Positions 16,830-25,445 of a DNA stretch of 58,906 nucleotides are shown piece after piece; the stretch's first letter is position 1; every line of letters starts with the position of its first letter. Origin of the DNA: JAFDWI01 sp964449375 (lineage in GTDB: Bacteria > Actinomycetota > Acidimicrobiia > Acidimicrobiales > Iamiaceae); NCBI GenBank assembly GCA_964449375.1, contig CAYVAS010000010.1:1-58906 (forward strand). Direction: 5' to 3'. Position numbers and translations under genes: made by a program. Below the pieces are notes generated by a model. It searched no databases, was not told the origin of the DNA, and worked only from the letters and a program-made list of their open reading frames with translations.

Positions 16830-18341
16830 ATGGGGTCGCGCAGCACCAGACCACGCCGGACGTGGCCACAACGCCTGATCATCGGGTTCAACGTCCTCGT
16901 GATCCTCGCCGCGCTGGGAGCCGCGGCGGTGTTCGGGTACGTCAACACCAAACTCTCCGACGTCAAACGGCTGGCGCTGTCGGGCTCGCTGACCGAGTCG
17001 GACCCCGAACCGGGCGCGCCGCAGAACTTTCTGATCGTGGGCACCGACAGCGACCTGGGCCTCGACGACGACAACCCGGCCAAGCAGGGACGGGGCGCCG
17101 TCACGGGCCTGCGTTCGGACACGATCATGATCCTGCACGTCGACCCCGAAGCCCAGGACGCGTCGCTGCTGTCGCTGCCCCGGGACCTCTGGGTCGAGAT
17201 CGCCGGCCAGGGCATCAACCAGCGGATCAACTACGCGCTCGGCGTGGGCGGCGACGGTGTGGACGGACCGTCCACGCTCATCGAGACCATCGAGATGAAC
17301 TTCGACATCCCGATCCACCACTACATCGAGATCGACTTCGCCGGTTTCGAGAACCTGGTCGACGCGATCGACGGGGTGCCGATCTACTTCAACACCGGCA
17401 TCCGCGACTACGACCCCGAGATCGGCGGGCCGCGCACGATCATCCACATCGCCGAACCCGGCTGTCACGTCCTCGGACCCGCCGAAGCGCTCGCGTACGC
17501 CCGCAGCCGTCACATGCAGTACCAGAGCGTGCCCGGGGACCCCTCGACCTGGACCGACGACCACGGCAACGATTTCGGTCGGATCCAGCGCCAGCAGGAT
17601 TTCGTGCGCCGGGTGTTGCACCGCGCCATCGACAAGGGGGTGCGTGACCCGCTGGTCATGAACGACCTGGTCGATGCCGGGGTCGCCTCGGTGCGGATGG
17701 ACGAGAAGCTGACCGCGGGCGCGATCGTCGACCTGGGCCGCACCTTCCGCAGCTTCGACCCCGACGAGCTCGAGACCGTGCAGCTTCCGGCGTACGGGAC
17801 CTACGTGGGTGCCGCGCAGGTGCTCAAGCCCAAGATGCCCGAGGCCGAACGGGTCCTGGCCCCCTTCCAGCAGATCGACGACGCCACCGACCCGGAACTG
17901 CGTCGCATCTCGGTGACCGTGCACAACGGCACCGGCCGCTCCAACGAGGCCACCAACGTGACCGAGGCGCTGGGGACCGTCGGGTTCTCCACCGGCCAAC
18001 CCACCGACGAGCTGGGCCTGACCGATGAGGCCTCGATCATCAGGTACGCCCCGGGCAAGGAGGACGAAGCCCGGCTGCTGGCCCGGCACCTGCGCTCCAC
18101 GGTCGTCTTCGAACCGCTCACCGTCCCGTCGTGGTCCGACGACGAGGCCGAGGATCTGGTGCTGGTGACGGGCCGNNNNNNNNNNNNNNNNNNNNNNNNN
18201 NNNNNNNNNNNNNNNNNNNNNNNNNNNNNNNNNNNNNNNNNNNNNNNNNNNNNNNNNNNNNNNNNNNNNNNNNNNTCGACGACGACCACGATCCCCGGGT
18301 TCGTGCCCGGCCCGGCCCCACCCGGGGTGGACTGCGGCTGA
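16830..18341 (+). CDS. LytR-CpsA-Psr (LCP) family glycopolymer transferase, interrupted by assembly gap
   Basis: A basic start (TRPRRTWPQRL), one transmembrane helix (about 16-39), the extracytoplasmic LCP domain (about 65-250) with RSDTIMILHVDP, SLPRDLWVEI and DFAGFENLVDAIDGVPI, and a LytR_C domain (about 355-445, ISVTVHNGTGRSNEATNV). LCP enzymes move polyprenyl-linked glycopolymers onto peptidoglycan. About 450 residues are read; then 100 N interrupt a low-complexity end that resumes as STTTTIPGFVPGP. The true C-terminal length and frame are unknown. It heads the polysaccharide locus. Confidence 0.9.
   Translation: MGSRSTRPRRTWPQRLIIGFNVLVILAALGAAAVFGYVNTKLSDVKRLALSGSLTESDPEPGAPQNFLIVGTDSDLGLDDDNPAKQGRGAVTGLRSDTIMILHVDPEAQDASLLSLPRDLWVEIAGQGINQRINYALGVGGDGVDGPSTLIETIEMNFDIPIHHYIEIDFAGFENLVDAIDGVPIYFNTGIRDYDPEIGGPRTIIHIAEPGCHVLGPAEALAYARSRHMQYQSVPGDPSTWTDDHGNDFGRIQRQQDFVRRVLHRAIDKGVRDPLVMNDLVDAGVASVRMDEKLTAGAIVDLGRTFRSFDPDELETVQLPAYGTYVGAAQVLKPKMPEAERVLAPFQQIDDATDPELRRISVTVHNGTGRSNEATNVTEALGTVGFSTGQPTDELGLTDEASIIRYAPGKEDEARLLARHLRSTVVFEPLTVPSWSDDEAEDLVLVTGXXXXXXXXXXXXXXXXXXXXXXXXXXXXXXXXXXSTTTTIPGFVPGPAPPGVDCG
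18176..18275. other. Assembly gap, 100 N
   Basis: Exactly 100 N, a conventional scaffold-gap length, so the true size is unknown. It falls at the end of the LCP gene where sequence resumes as repeated ACG/ACC threonine codons, suggesting that a GC-rich simple repeat stopped the assembly. Confidence 0.98.
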
Positions 18342-18386
18342 GGCGCCCCTGCGGTGCGGGTTGCCGGGATGCGCGTGGCGCGACGG

Positions 18387-18392
18387 TAGGCT
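18387..18392 (+). promoter_or_regulatory. -10 box upstream of UDP-glucose dehydrogenase
   Basis: TAGGCT, 10 bases, ATG at 18403. Confidence 0.45.
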
Positions 18393-18402
18393 CGGGCGGC
18401 AT

Positions 18403-19692
18403 ATGTCCAAGGTGATCGCAGTCGTCGGTACCGGCTATGTGGGGCTCACCACGGGAGCCTGCCTGGCCCACCTGGGTCACGTCGTGCGCTGTGTGGACAT
18501 CGACGAAGACAAGGTCGCCCGGCTCCAGAAGGGGGAGATCCCGATCCTGGAGGCCGGTCTGGAGGACCTGGTCGTCGAAGGGTTGAGCAACGAGCGGCTC
18601 AGCTTCACCTCCGACACCATCGAGGCGGTCCAGGGCGCCGAGTTCGTGTTCCTGTGCGTGCCCACCCCCCAGGGCGGTGACGGCGCCGCCGACCTGCGCT
18701 ACGTGCGTCAGGCCGCCGGCACCATCGGACCGCACCTGGCCACCGACGCGATCGTGGTCAACAAGTCGACCGTGCCGGTGGGCTCCGCGGGGATCGTCGC
18801 CGAGGTGATCGGCCGCGAAGACGTCTCGGTGGTCTCCAACCCCGAGTTCCTCCGCGAAGGCACCGCGGTGTCGGACTTCCTGCGGCCCGACCGGGTGGTG
18901 GTGGGCTGTGACGACCAGGCCGCCGCGGTGCGCCTCGCCGAGGCCTACGAAGGCCTGGGCGCTCCGGTGCTGGTGACCGACGCGGCGTCCGCCGAGATGA
19001 TCAAGTACGCCTCCAACGCGTTTCTGGCGACCAAGGTGTCCTATGTCAACGCGATCGCCGCGCTGTGCGAGGCCGTGGGCGCCGACGTCGCCGACGTGAC
19101 CCTGGGGATGGGCTACGACAAGCGGATCGGCAGCCAGTTCCTGCGCCCGGGACCCGGCTGGGGCGGCTCGTGCTTTCCGAAGGACTCCCAGGCACTGGTC
19201 AAGATCGCCAGCGACCACGACGTGGCCTTCCCGCTGCTCGAGAGCGCGATCGCCACCAACGAGGCCCAGTTCGACCGGATGGCCACCAAGATCGCCGACC
19301 AGGTCGGCGGGTCGCTCCAGGGCCGCACCGTGGCGGTGTGGGGCCTGACCTTCAAGGCGCTCACCGACGACCTGCGTGACTCGCCGTCGCTGGCGATCAT
19401 CGACCGGTTGGTCGCCCAGGGAGCCACGGTGCAGGCCTACGACCCGACCGTGACCGAAGCGCCACGGGACCACATCACCGTGGCCGCCGACGCCTACGCC
19501 GCCTGTGAAGGAGCCGACGTGCTGGCGGTACTCACCGAATGGGACGAGTTCCGTTGGCTGGATTTCGCCCGGGTCGGTGCGACGTTGAACAACCGGGCCG
19601 TGGTCGATGGCCGGAACCTGCTGGATCCGGCCGCGCTGCGCCGCGAAGGGTTCGTGGTCGAAGGGATCGGTCGCCCCGGCGGCGGGGGATGA
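18403..19692 (+). CDS. ugd: UDP-glucose 6-dehydrogenase
   Basis: 429 residues of the UDP-glucose/GDP-mannose dehydrogenase family. The NAD loop is VVGTGYVGLTTGACLAHLGH at the N-terminus, the catalytic cysteine is Cys257 in GPGWGGSCFPKD, and the C-terminal UDP-binding domain contains LTFKALTDDLRDSPSLAI. It oxidises UDP-glucose twice to UDP-glucuronate with two NAD+. The next gene overlaps by four bases (ATGA) and encodes an enzyme that uses UDP-glucuronate, so the pair forms a pathway unit. Confidence 0.95.
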   Translation: MSKVIAVVGTGYVGLTTGACLAHLGHVVRCVDIDEDKVARLQKGEIPILEAGLEDLVVEGLSNERLSFTSDTIEAVQGAEFVFLCVPTPQGGDGAADLRYVRQAAGTIGPHLATDAIVVNKSTVPVGSAGIVAEVIGREDVSVVSNPEFLREGTAVSDFLRPDRVVVGCDDQAAAVRLAEAYEGLGAPVLVTDAASAEMIKYASNAFLATKVSYVNAIAALCEAVGADVADVTLGMGYDKRIGSQFLRPGPGWGGSCFPKDSQALVKIASDHDVAFPLLESAIATNEAQFDRMATKIADQVGGSLQGRTVAVWGLTFKALTDDLRDSPSLAIIDRLVAQGATVQAYDPTVTEAPRDHITVAADAYAACEGADVLAVLTEWDEFRWLDFARVGATLNNRAVVDGRNLLDPAALRREGFVVEGIGRPGGGG

Positions 19693-20663
19693 GCCGGGTC
19701 GTCGTCACGGGCGGGGCGGGGTTCCTGGGATCCCACCTGTGCCGGGCGCTGCTCGAGCGGGGCGACGAGGTCGTCTGTCTCGACAACCTCGTCACCGGGT
19801 CGGTCGACAATATCGCCGAGCTGTTCGGACAGCCCGGGTTCACCTTCGTGAACCAGGACGTGTCGTCGTTCGTGTGGGTTCCCGGAGACGTCGACCGGGT
19901 CATGCACTTCGCGTCGCCGGCCTCTCCCCGGGACTACCTGGAGCTCCCCATCCAGACCCTCAAGGTCGGTTCGCTGGGCACCCACAACACCCTGGGCCTG
20001 GCCAAGGCCAAGGGCGCGTCGTACTTCCTGGCCTCCACCAGCGAGGTCTACGGCGACCCCGAGGTGCACCCCCAACCCGAGACCTACTGGGGCAACGTCA
20101 ACCCGATCGGTCCCCGCGGGGTCTACGACGAGGCCAAACGTTTCGCCGAGGCGATGACCATGGCCTACCACGAGGTGCACGGTCTCGACGTGCGCATCGC
20201 CCGCATCTTCAACACCTACGGCCCCCGCATGCGACCGCACGACGGCCGGGTCGTGTCCTCGTTCGTGGCCGCAGCGGTCACCGGCGAGCCGCTGTACGTC
20301 CACGGCGACGGCAGCCAGTCGCGCAGCTACTGCTACGTGGACGACACCATCGCCGGGTTCCTGGCCTTGTGCGACGCCGACCACGCGGGCCCGGTGAACA
20401 TCGGCAGCACCGAGGAGTTCTCGGTCGCCGAGCTCGCCGAGATCGTCCGGGACGTCACCGGATCGGAATCGCCGATCCTCTTCGACGCCCGTCCCGTCGA
20501 CGATCCCTCCCGGCGCCGCCCCGACCTGGCCCTGGCCTCCGAGCTGCTCGGCTGGGCGCCCACCACCGACCTGACCTCGGGACTCAAGCAGACCGCGGAA
20601 TGGTTCCGCTCCACCCTCGCCGCCGAGGACTCCACCGCAGAACCCGGATCCGAAGAAGTCTGA
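19689..20663 (+). CDS. uxs: UDP-glucuronate decarboxylase (UDP-xylose synthase)
   Basis: 324-residue short-chain dehydrogenase/reductase. The Rossmann loop is VVVTGGAGFLGSHLCRAL, the Ser/Thr of the triad is in LASTSEVYGDP, and YDEAKRFAEA holds the Tyr-x-x-x-Lys. HFASPASPRDY, GPRGVYDEAKR and ARIFNTYGPRM are hallmarks that separate UXS from GalE-type epimerases. It oxidises, decarboxylates and re-reduces UDP-glucuronate to UDP-xylose. The ATG overlaps the ugd stop (ATGA), implying translational coupling. A UDP-4-keto-pentose product (ArnA-like) is less likely because no formyltransferase or aminotransferase is present. Confidence 0.92.
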   Translation: MSRVVVTGGAGFLGSHLCRALLERGDEVVCLDNLVTGSVDNIAELFGQPGFTFVNQDVSSFVWVPGDVDRVMHFASPASPRDYLELPIQTLKVGSLGTHNTLGLAKAKGASYFLASTSEVYGDPEVHPQPETYWGNVNPIGPRGVYDEAKRFAEAMTMAYHEVHGLDVRIARIFNTYGPRMRPHDGRVVSSFVAAAVTGEPLYVHGDGSQSRSYCYVDDTIAGFLALCDADHAGPVNIGSTEEFSVAELAEIVRDVTGSESPILFDARPVDDPSRRRPDLALASELLGWAPTTDLTSGLKQTAEWFRSTLAAEDSTAEPGSEEV

Positions 20664-20681
20664 GGGTCGCGGCGGCGCCGC

Positions 20682-21659
20682 TCACAGGTCGCGGCGTTCA
20701 GCCAGCTCGCGGTTGGCCAGATACCACTCCACGGTGCGAGCCAGGCCCACTGCGAAATCGGTGCTGGCCTCGAAACCGAACTCCTTGGCCGCCCGGGAGG
20801 CGTCGACGCTGCGGCGGGGCTGGCCGTCGGGTTTGGAGGTGTCCCAGTCGATCCGGCCCTCGAAGCCGGTCGCCGCGGCGATGTGGGACACCAGTTCCGA
20901 GATCGGCATCTCCCGGTTGGCGCCCAGGTTGACCGGGTCGGCGCCGTCGTAGTGCTGGGCGGCCAGCACGATCCCGTCCGCGGCGTCGTCGACGTAGAGG
21001 AACTCCCGGCTCGCCGCGCCCGTCCCCCACACCTCGATGGACTCGGCGCCGGACTCGACGGCTTCGACGCACTTCTTGATCAACGCCGGGATCACGTGCG
21101 ACACCGCCGGGTGGAACTTGTCGCCGGGACCGTAGAGGTTGGTGGGCATCAGGTAGATGCCGTTCTGGCCGAACTGGTCGCGGTTGGACTGCAACTGCAC
21201 GAGCTGGGCGAGCTTGGCGATGCCGTAGGGGGCGTTGGTCTCCTCCGGGTAGCCCTGGAACAGCGAATCCTCCGAGAAGGGCACCGGGGTGAACTTGGGA
21301 TACGAACAGATCGTGCCCACCACCACCGTCTTGGGGGTGGCGTGCCGGCGTGCCTCGTCGATGACGTAGGTACCCATCAGCAGGTTGTCCAGGTACAGCT
21401 CGGCGGGGTGCTCCTGGTTGGCGCCGATGCCACCCACCCGGGCGGCCAGGTGGATGACCAGGTCGGGTTCGAACTCGTCGAACAGCGCCCGGGTGGCGGC
21501 CCGCTCGCGCAGGTCGTAGTCCGCGGAGCGGGGCGCGACCACGTCGTCGACACCCGCGGCGGCCAGGCGGGCCAGCACCGCGGTTCCCAGGAACCCGGAA
21601 CCGCCGGTGACGACCACGCGTCGACCGGAGAAGAAGGGCTCGGCTGGCGTCGTGGTCAT
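20682..21659 (-). CDS. fcl: GDP-L-fucose synthase
   Basis: 325 residues. VVVTGGSGFLGTAVLARL is the NADP loop; HLAARVGGIGANQEHPAE, GTICSYPKFTPVPF and NLYGPGDKFHPAVSHVIPAL are signatures of GDP-4-keto-6-deoxy-mannose epimerase/reductase. It epimerises C3 and C5 and reduces C4 to give GDP-L-fucose from the product of Gmd, encoded at 31454-32437. The start is set at 21659, with TACCAT 8 bases upstream on the minus strand; an in-frame ATG at 21698 lies beyond that box. The gene converges on uxs. Confidence 0.92.
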   Translation of the reverse strand: MTTTPAEPFFSGRRVVVTGGSGFLGTAVLARLAAAGVDDVVAPRSADYDLRERAATRALFDEFEPDLVIHLAARVGGIGANQEHPAELYLDNLLMGTYVIDEARRHATPKTVVVGTICSYPKFTPVPFSEDSLFQGYPEETNAPYGIAKLAQLVQLQSNRDQFGQNGIYLMPTNLYGPGDKFHPAVSHVIPALIKKCVEAVESGAESIEVWGTGAASREFLYVDDAADGIVLAAQHYDGADPVNLGANREMPISELVSHIAAATGFEGRIDWDTSKPDGQPRRSVDASRAAKEFGFEASTDFAVGLARTVEWYLANRELAERRDL

Positions 21660-21667
21660 GAGGGGGC

Positions 21668-21673
21668 ATGGTA
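21668..21673 (-). promoter_or_regulatory. -10 box for leaderless fcl mRNA
   Basis: Minus strand TACCAT, 8 bases, ATG at 21659. Confidence 0.45.
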
Positions 21674-21757
21674 CCGCCGGAACCCGCTCATCGGGCACCC
21701 CACCGGAGCCGGCGGGGACCGGCTCCGGGACGGGTGCGGGGCGACCCGCATGCGAGA

Positions 21758-22900
21758 ATGGCCGACGCCATGGTCGCCCCTGCCGCTCCGCTGCGGATCG
21801 CCGTCACCTTGGAACAGTGCTGGCACCGGGTGCCGGGGGGCACCGCCCGGGCCGCGCTCGACACGGTCGCCGCGATCACCGCTGCCGGCGGCGTCGAACA
21901 GGTCGGGGTGGCGGCCTGGCACGCCGGGCCACCACCGGCGCCGTGGACCCCGACGATTCCCGTGGGCATGCTGGCCCTGCCCCGCCCGGTGCTCTATGAA
22001 ACCTGGCACCGGCTGCGCTGGCCACCGGTGGAAGATGCCACCGGTCCTGTGGACGTGGTGCACGTGACCGGACTGGCGATGCCTCCACCCAGCGTGCCGA
22101 TCGTGGCGACCCTGCACGACCTGGCCTTTCTGCGCCACCCGGGGTACTTCACCGCCCGCGGGCTGCGCTTCTTCGACGCGGCGATCGACCTGATGCGCCG
22201 CGACGCCCAGGTGGTGCTGTGTTCATCGGAGGCCACCCGCGCCGACGCGCTCGCCGCCGGGTTCGACGAGGAGCGGCTGCAGGTGGTGCCCCTCGGCGTC
22301 GCCGCGCCCGAACCCGGGGCCTCCGAACTCGACCCGGCCCGGATCGCCGCGGTCCGCCGCCGTCTGGGCCTCGCCGAGCGCTACGTGTTGCACCTGGGCA
22401 CCCGGGAACCCCGCAAGAACACCGCCGCGCTGCGGCGCGTGGCACCGCGGTTGCCCGCCGACGTCGACGTGGTGCTCGCCGGAGGCGCGGGGTGGGGCGA
22501 CGATGCCGCCGGGGCCACCCCGGGAGCCGGGGGCGCCCGGGTGGTCGAGGTCGGGTTCGTGTCCGAGGCCGACAAATGGAGCCTGCTCGCCGGGGCCGAG
22601 GTGTTCTGCGCGCCCAGTCTGTGGGAGGGCTTCGGGTTGCCCGTCCTCGAGGCGATGGCCGTGGGCACCCCCGTGGTCACCTCGGCGGGCACCGCGCTGG
22701 CCGAGGTCGTCGCCGACGCCGGCACCTGCGTGGACCCCCGCGACGACGACGCGCTCGCCGGCGCGCTGGTCGAGCTGCTCGACGCCCCGGACGTGGCCGC
22801 CGAGCTCGCCGAGCGGGGCCGGATTCGTGCCGGAGCGTTCTCCTGGGCGCGCACCGCCGCCGCGGTGGTCGACGCCTGTGCGCGGGTGGCGGGCCGGTGA
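21758..22900 (+). CDS. GT4-type glycosyltransferase (GT-B fold)
   Basis: About 380 residues. The N-terminal acceptor domain shows WHRVPGGTARAALDTV and VATLHDLAFLRHPGYF; the C-terminal donor domain has YVLHLGTREPRKNTAAL, then FCAPSLWEGFGLPVLEAMAV with the glutamates that bind the nucleotide-sugar phosphates. This is typical of family-4 mannosyl-, rhamnosyl- or fucosyltransferases acting on lipid-linked glycans in the cytoplasm. The sugar is unknown. ATG at 21758 is preferred, ATG at 21770 is possible. It overlaps the next transferase by four bases (GTGA). Confidence 0.9.
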   Translation: MADAMVAPAAPLRIAVTLEQCWHRVPGGTARAALDTVAAITAAGGVEQVGVAAWHAGPPPAPWTPTIPVGMLALPRPVLYETWHRLRWPPVEDATGPVDVVHVTGLAMPPPSVPIVATLHDLAFLRHPGYFTARGLRFFDAAIDLMRRDAQVVLCSSEATRADALAAGFDEERLQVVPLGVAAPEPGASELDPARIAAVRRRLGLAERYVLHLGTREPRKNTAALRRVAPRLPADVDVVLAGGAGWGDDAAGATPGAGGARVVEVGFVSEADKWSLLAGAEVFCAPSLWEGFGLPVLEAMAVGTPVVTSAGTALAEVVADAGTCVDPRDDDALAGALVELLDAPDVAAELAERGRIRAGAFSWARTAAAVVDACARVAGR

Positions 22901-24084
22901 GCAGCCGGGTGCGGGTCGGCATGAACCTGCTGTGGCTCCGCCCCGGGGTGGTGGGCGGGAGCGAGGTGGCCGCGACCGCGACGGTGGCGGCGCTCCTCCG
23001 GCGCGCCGCCGAGGACGTCGACCTGGTGCTCTACGCCCAACCCTCCTTCGTCACAGCCCACCCGGAGCTGGCCGCCGCGGCGCCCACCCGCACCGTGGAC
23101 GTGCCCGGAGACCACCGCGGGGTCCGGGTGGCCCTGGAGAACTCCTGGCTGCCCCGGGCCGCGAGGCGCGACCGCGTCGAGGTGGTGCACGCCTACGGCG
23201 GTGTGGTGCCCCCGGGGCTGAGCCACCCCAGCGTGCTCACCCTGCACGACCTGCAACCTCTGGAGTCCGGGGCGGCCTTCGGACCGGTCAAGACGCGCTG
23301 GCTGCGCCGCATGATTCCCGCCTCGGTCGCCCGCGCCCGGGTCGTGGCGGTGCCCTCGAAGTTCGTGCGGGCCCGCACCCTGGAGCTGCTGGGTGCCGGA
23401 CCCGACGGGGTGGATCCCGACAAGGTCGTGGTCGTGCCGCACGGCCCGGGCGCCGCGGACCAGCGCGACCCCGCCACCCTGCCCACCCCGGAGGCGATCC
23501 GCCGCCGCTTCCGTCTGGCCGGGCCCATCGTGCTGTACCCGGCGATCACCTACCCCCACAAGAACCATGCCACGTTGCTGCGGGCCTTCGCCGGCCTGTG
23601 GGCCGCCCGGCCCGACACCACCCTGGTGCTCACCGGCGGCGCCGGCCCCGCCGAACCCGCGGTCACCCGCCTGGCCGAGGAACTGGGGATCGGGGCCGCA
23701 GTGCGGCGCGTGGGGCGAGTGGCGGCCGCCGAGCGCGACGCGCTGGTGCGCGACGCTGCGGTGGTGGCGATGCCGTCACGCTACGAAGGCTTCGGCCTGC
23801 CGGTGCTGGAAGCCCTGGCCGCCGACACCCCGGTCGTCGCCGCGGAGCTGGGCGCCCTGCCCGAGGTGGTCGGCGACGCCGGCACCCTGGTGGACCCCGA
23901 CGACGTCGCCGGCTGGACCGCAGCCCTGGCCGACGCGATCGACCACGGGCGATCGCAGGGCGCGACCACACGCCGGGCGGCCCAGGTGGCGACCATGACC
24001 TGGGACCAGGCCGCAGCCCGACTCGTGGAGCTGTACCGGCGTACCGCCCACGGCGGCGGCCACACCGGCGGGACCGGCCGATGA
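22897..24084 (+). CDS. GT4-type glycosyltransferase (GT-B fold)
   Basis: 395 residues starting with GTG inside the stop of the preceding gene. The N-terminal domain has LRPGVVGGSEVAATATV, a loop that faces the acceptor, and VLTLHDLQPLESG; the donor domain has VLYPAITYPHKNHATLL and AMPSRYEGFGLPVLEALAAD. It is related in layout to its neighbour and was probably produced by an old duplication. Expected to add one sugar to the cytoplasmic glycan intermediate; donor and linkage unknown. Confidence 0.9.
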   Translation: MSSRVRVGMNLLWLRPGVVGGSEVAATATVAALLRRAAEDVDLVLYAQPSFVTAHPELAAAAPTRTVDVPGDHRGVRVALENSWLPRAARRDRVEVVHAYGGVVPPGLSHPSVLTLHDLQPLESGAAFGPVKTRWLRRMIPASVARARVVAVPSKFVRARTLELLGAGPDGVDPDKVVVVPHGPGAADQRDPATLPTPEAIRRRFRLAGPIVLYPAITYPHKNHATLLRAFAGLWAARPDTTLVLTGGAGPAEPAVTRLAEELGIGAAVRRVGRVAAAERDALVRDAAVVAMPSRYEGFGLPVLEALAADTPVVAAELGALPEVVGDAGTLVDPDDVAGWTAALADAIDHGRSQGATTRRAAQVATMTWDQAAARLVELYRRTAHGGGHTGGTGR

Positions 24085-24109
24085 GCCCTCGAACGACGCG
24101 GAGGACGAC

Positions 24110-25375
24110 ATGAGAGTGCTGGTGGTGTGCCCCCACTTCCCGCCGGACACCGCGCCCACGGGCACGGTCATGGCCGGCATCGTCGACGGCCTCGGCGATC
24201 TCGGACACCGCCTCCACGTGGTCACCGCGGTGCCCTGGTACGAACACCACCGGGTCGAACCCGACTGGCAGGGTGTGGTCGCCCACCACGCCTCCACCCG
24301 GTGGGGGACCGTGTCGCGCCTGCACCCCTTCCCCGGCACCAAGACCGACCTGATGTCCCGCGCGTTGGGGTTCGCCGGCTTCACCGGGCTGGCAGGGCTG
24401 ACCGCGGCGCTCAGCGCCGCGCGGCCCGAGGTCGTCCTTGCGATGTCACCGCCGATCACCCTGGGCCTGGTGGGAATGGCGGTGAGCCGGCTGCGGCGCA
24501 TCCCCTTCGTGTTCAACGTCCAGGACATCTTCCCCGACGTCGCCGTCGACCTGGGGATGCTCACCGATGAGCGCCTCATCGCCGCGGCGCGCCGCCTCGA
24601 ACGGTCGATCTACGACGCCGCCGACGCGGTGACGGTGCTCTCGGAGGACCTGCGCGCCAACGTCGCCGCCAAGATCGCGCCCGACTCCGAGTCGGACGCC
24701 GCCGACAAGGTGCGGGTCGTGCCCAACTTCGTGGACACCGAACGCATCACCCCCGGTGACCCCGACAACGACTACCGGGCCGCGCACGGCCTCACCGGCC
24801 GCCGGGTGGTGCTCTATGCGGGCAACGTGGGCCACTCCCAGTCACTGGAGCTGGTCCTGGAAGCGGCCCGGGCCTTCGCCGAAGACCCCTCGGTGGTGTT
24901 CGTGATCAACGGCCAGGGGTCGGCTCGTGCCGGGCTCGAAGCCGCCGCCTCCGACCTGGCGAACGTGCGCTTCGTCGACTATCAGCCCGCTGAGCGGCTG
25001 AACGCGATGCTCGCCGCCGGCGACGTCCATGTGGTGCCCCTGCGCCGAGGCCTGGCGAGTGCCAGCGTGCCCTCCAAGACCTATTCGATCCTGGCGGCGG
25101 GCCGACCCTTCGTGGCGAGTGTCGACCCGGGCACCGAGATCGCCCGGATCGCCGCCGAATCCGGCGCGGGCATCGCGGTGCCCCCCGACGACGCCGACGC
25201 CTTCACCGACGCCATCGCCCGGCTCCTGGAGGACCCCGAGCGGGCCGCCTCGATGGGCCGGTCCGGGCGCCGCTGGGTCGAGGGTTGGGCGTCCCCCGAC
25301 GCGGTCGCCCGCATGTACGCGGACCTGTTCGCCGAAGTGCGCGCGGCCCGCGGCCGCCCACGCACCCCAAGCTGA
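24110..25375 (+). CDS. GT4-type glycosyltransferase, WbuB/WcaI-like
   Basis: 421 residues. VVCPHFPPDTAPTGTVMAGI at the N-terminus, FVFNVQDIFPDVAVDLGML in the middle, and VLYAGNVGHSQSLELVLEAA followed by ASVPSKTYSILAAGRPFVAS in the donor domain are characteristic of the WbuB/WcaI subgroup, known for FucNAc or fucose transfer in O-antigen and colanic acid. Given fcl and gmd in the locus, GDP-fucose is a reasonable donor, but that is inference. A GGAGG ribosome-binding site lies 5 bases before the ATG; 25 bases separate it from the preceding transferase. Confidence 0.9.
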   Translation: MRVLVVCPHFPPDTAPTGTVMAGIVDGLGDLGHRLHVVTAVPWYEHHRVEPDWQGVVAHHASTRWGTVSRLHPFPGTKTDLMSRALGFAGFTGLAGLTAALSAARPEVVLAMSPPITLGLVGMAVSRLRRIPFVFNVQDIFPDVAVDLGMLTDERLIAAARRLERSIYDAADAVTVLSEDLRANVAAKIAPDSESDAADKVRVVPNFVDTERITPGDPDNDYRAAHGLTGRRVVLYAGNVGHSQSLELVLEAARAFAEDPSVVFVINGQGSARAGLEAAASDLANVRFVDYQPAERLNAMLAAGDVHVVPLRRGLASASVPSKTYSILAAGRPFVASVDPGTEIARIAAESGAGIAVPPDDADAFTDAIARLLEDPERAASMGRSGRRWVEGWASPDAVARMYADLFAEVRAARGRPRTPS

Positions 25376-25431
25376 CCCCCCGGTTCCCCGACGCCGCGCG
25401 ACGGCGAAGCGGTCGGTGCCGGCGGAGTTGG

Positions 25432-25437
25432 TAGCGT
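25432..25437 (+). promoter_or_regulatory. -10 box upstream of nucleotidyltransferase
   Basis: TAGCGT, 8 bases, GTG at 25446. Confidence 0.45.
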
Positions 25438-25445
25438 CGTCGCCT

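Noticed and set aside
15963..18410. Minus-strand frame of 815 codons across the acyl-CoA dehydrogenase and LCP genes
   Set aside because: It crosses the N gap and lies antisense to clear families; no domain is recognisable.
20664..20681. GC-rich palindrome GCGGCGCCGC between uxs and fcl as terminator
   Set aside because: Short, no T-run, and expected by chance in this composition.
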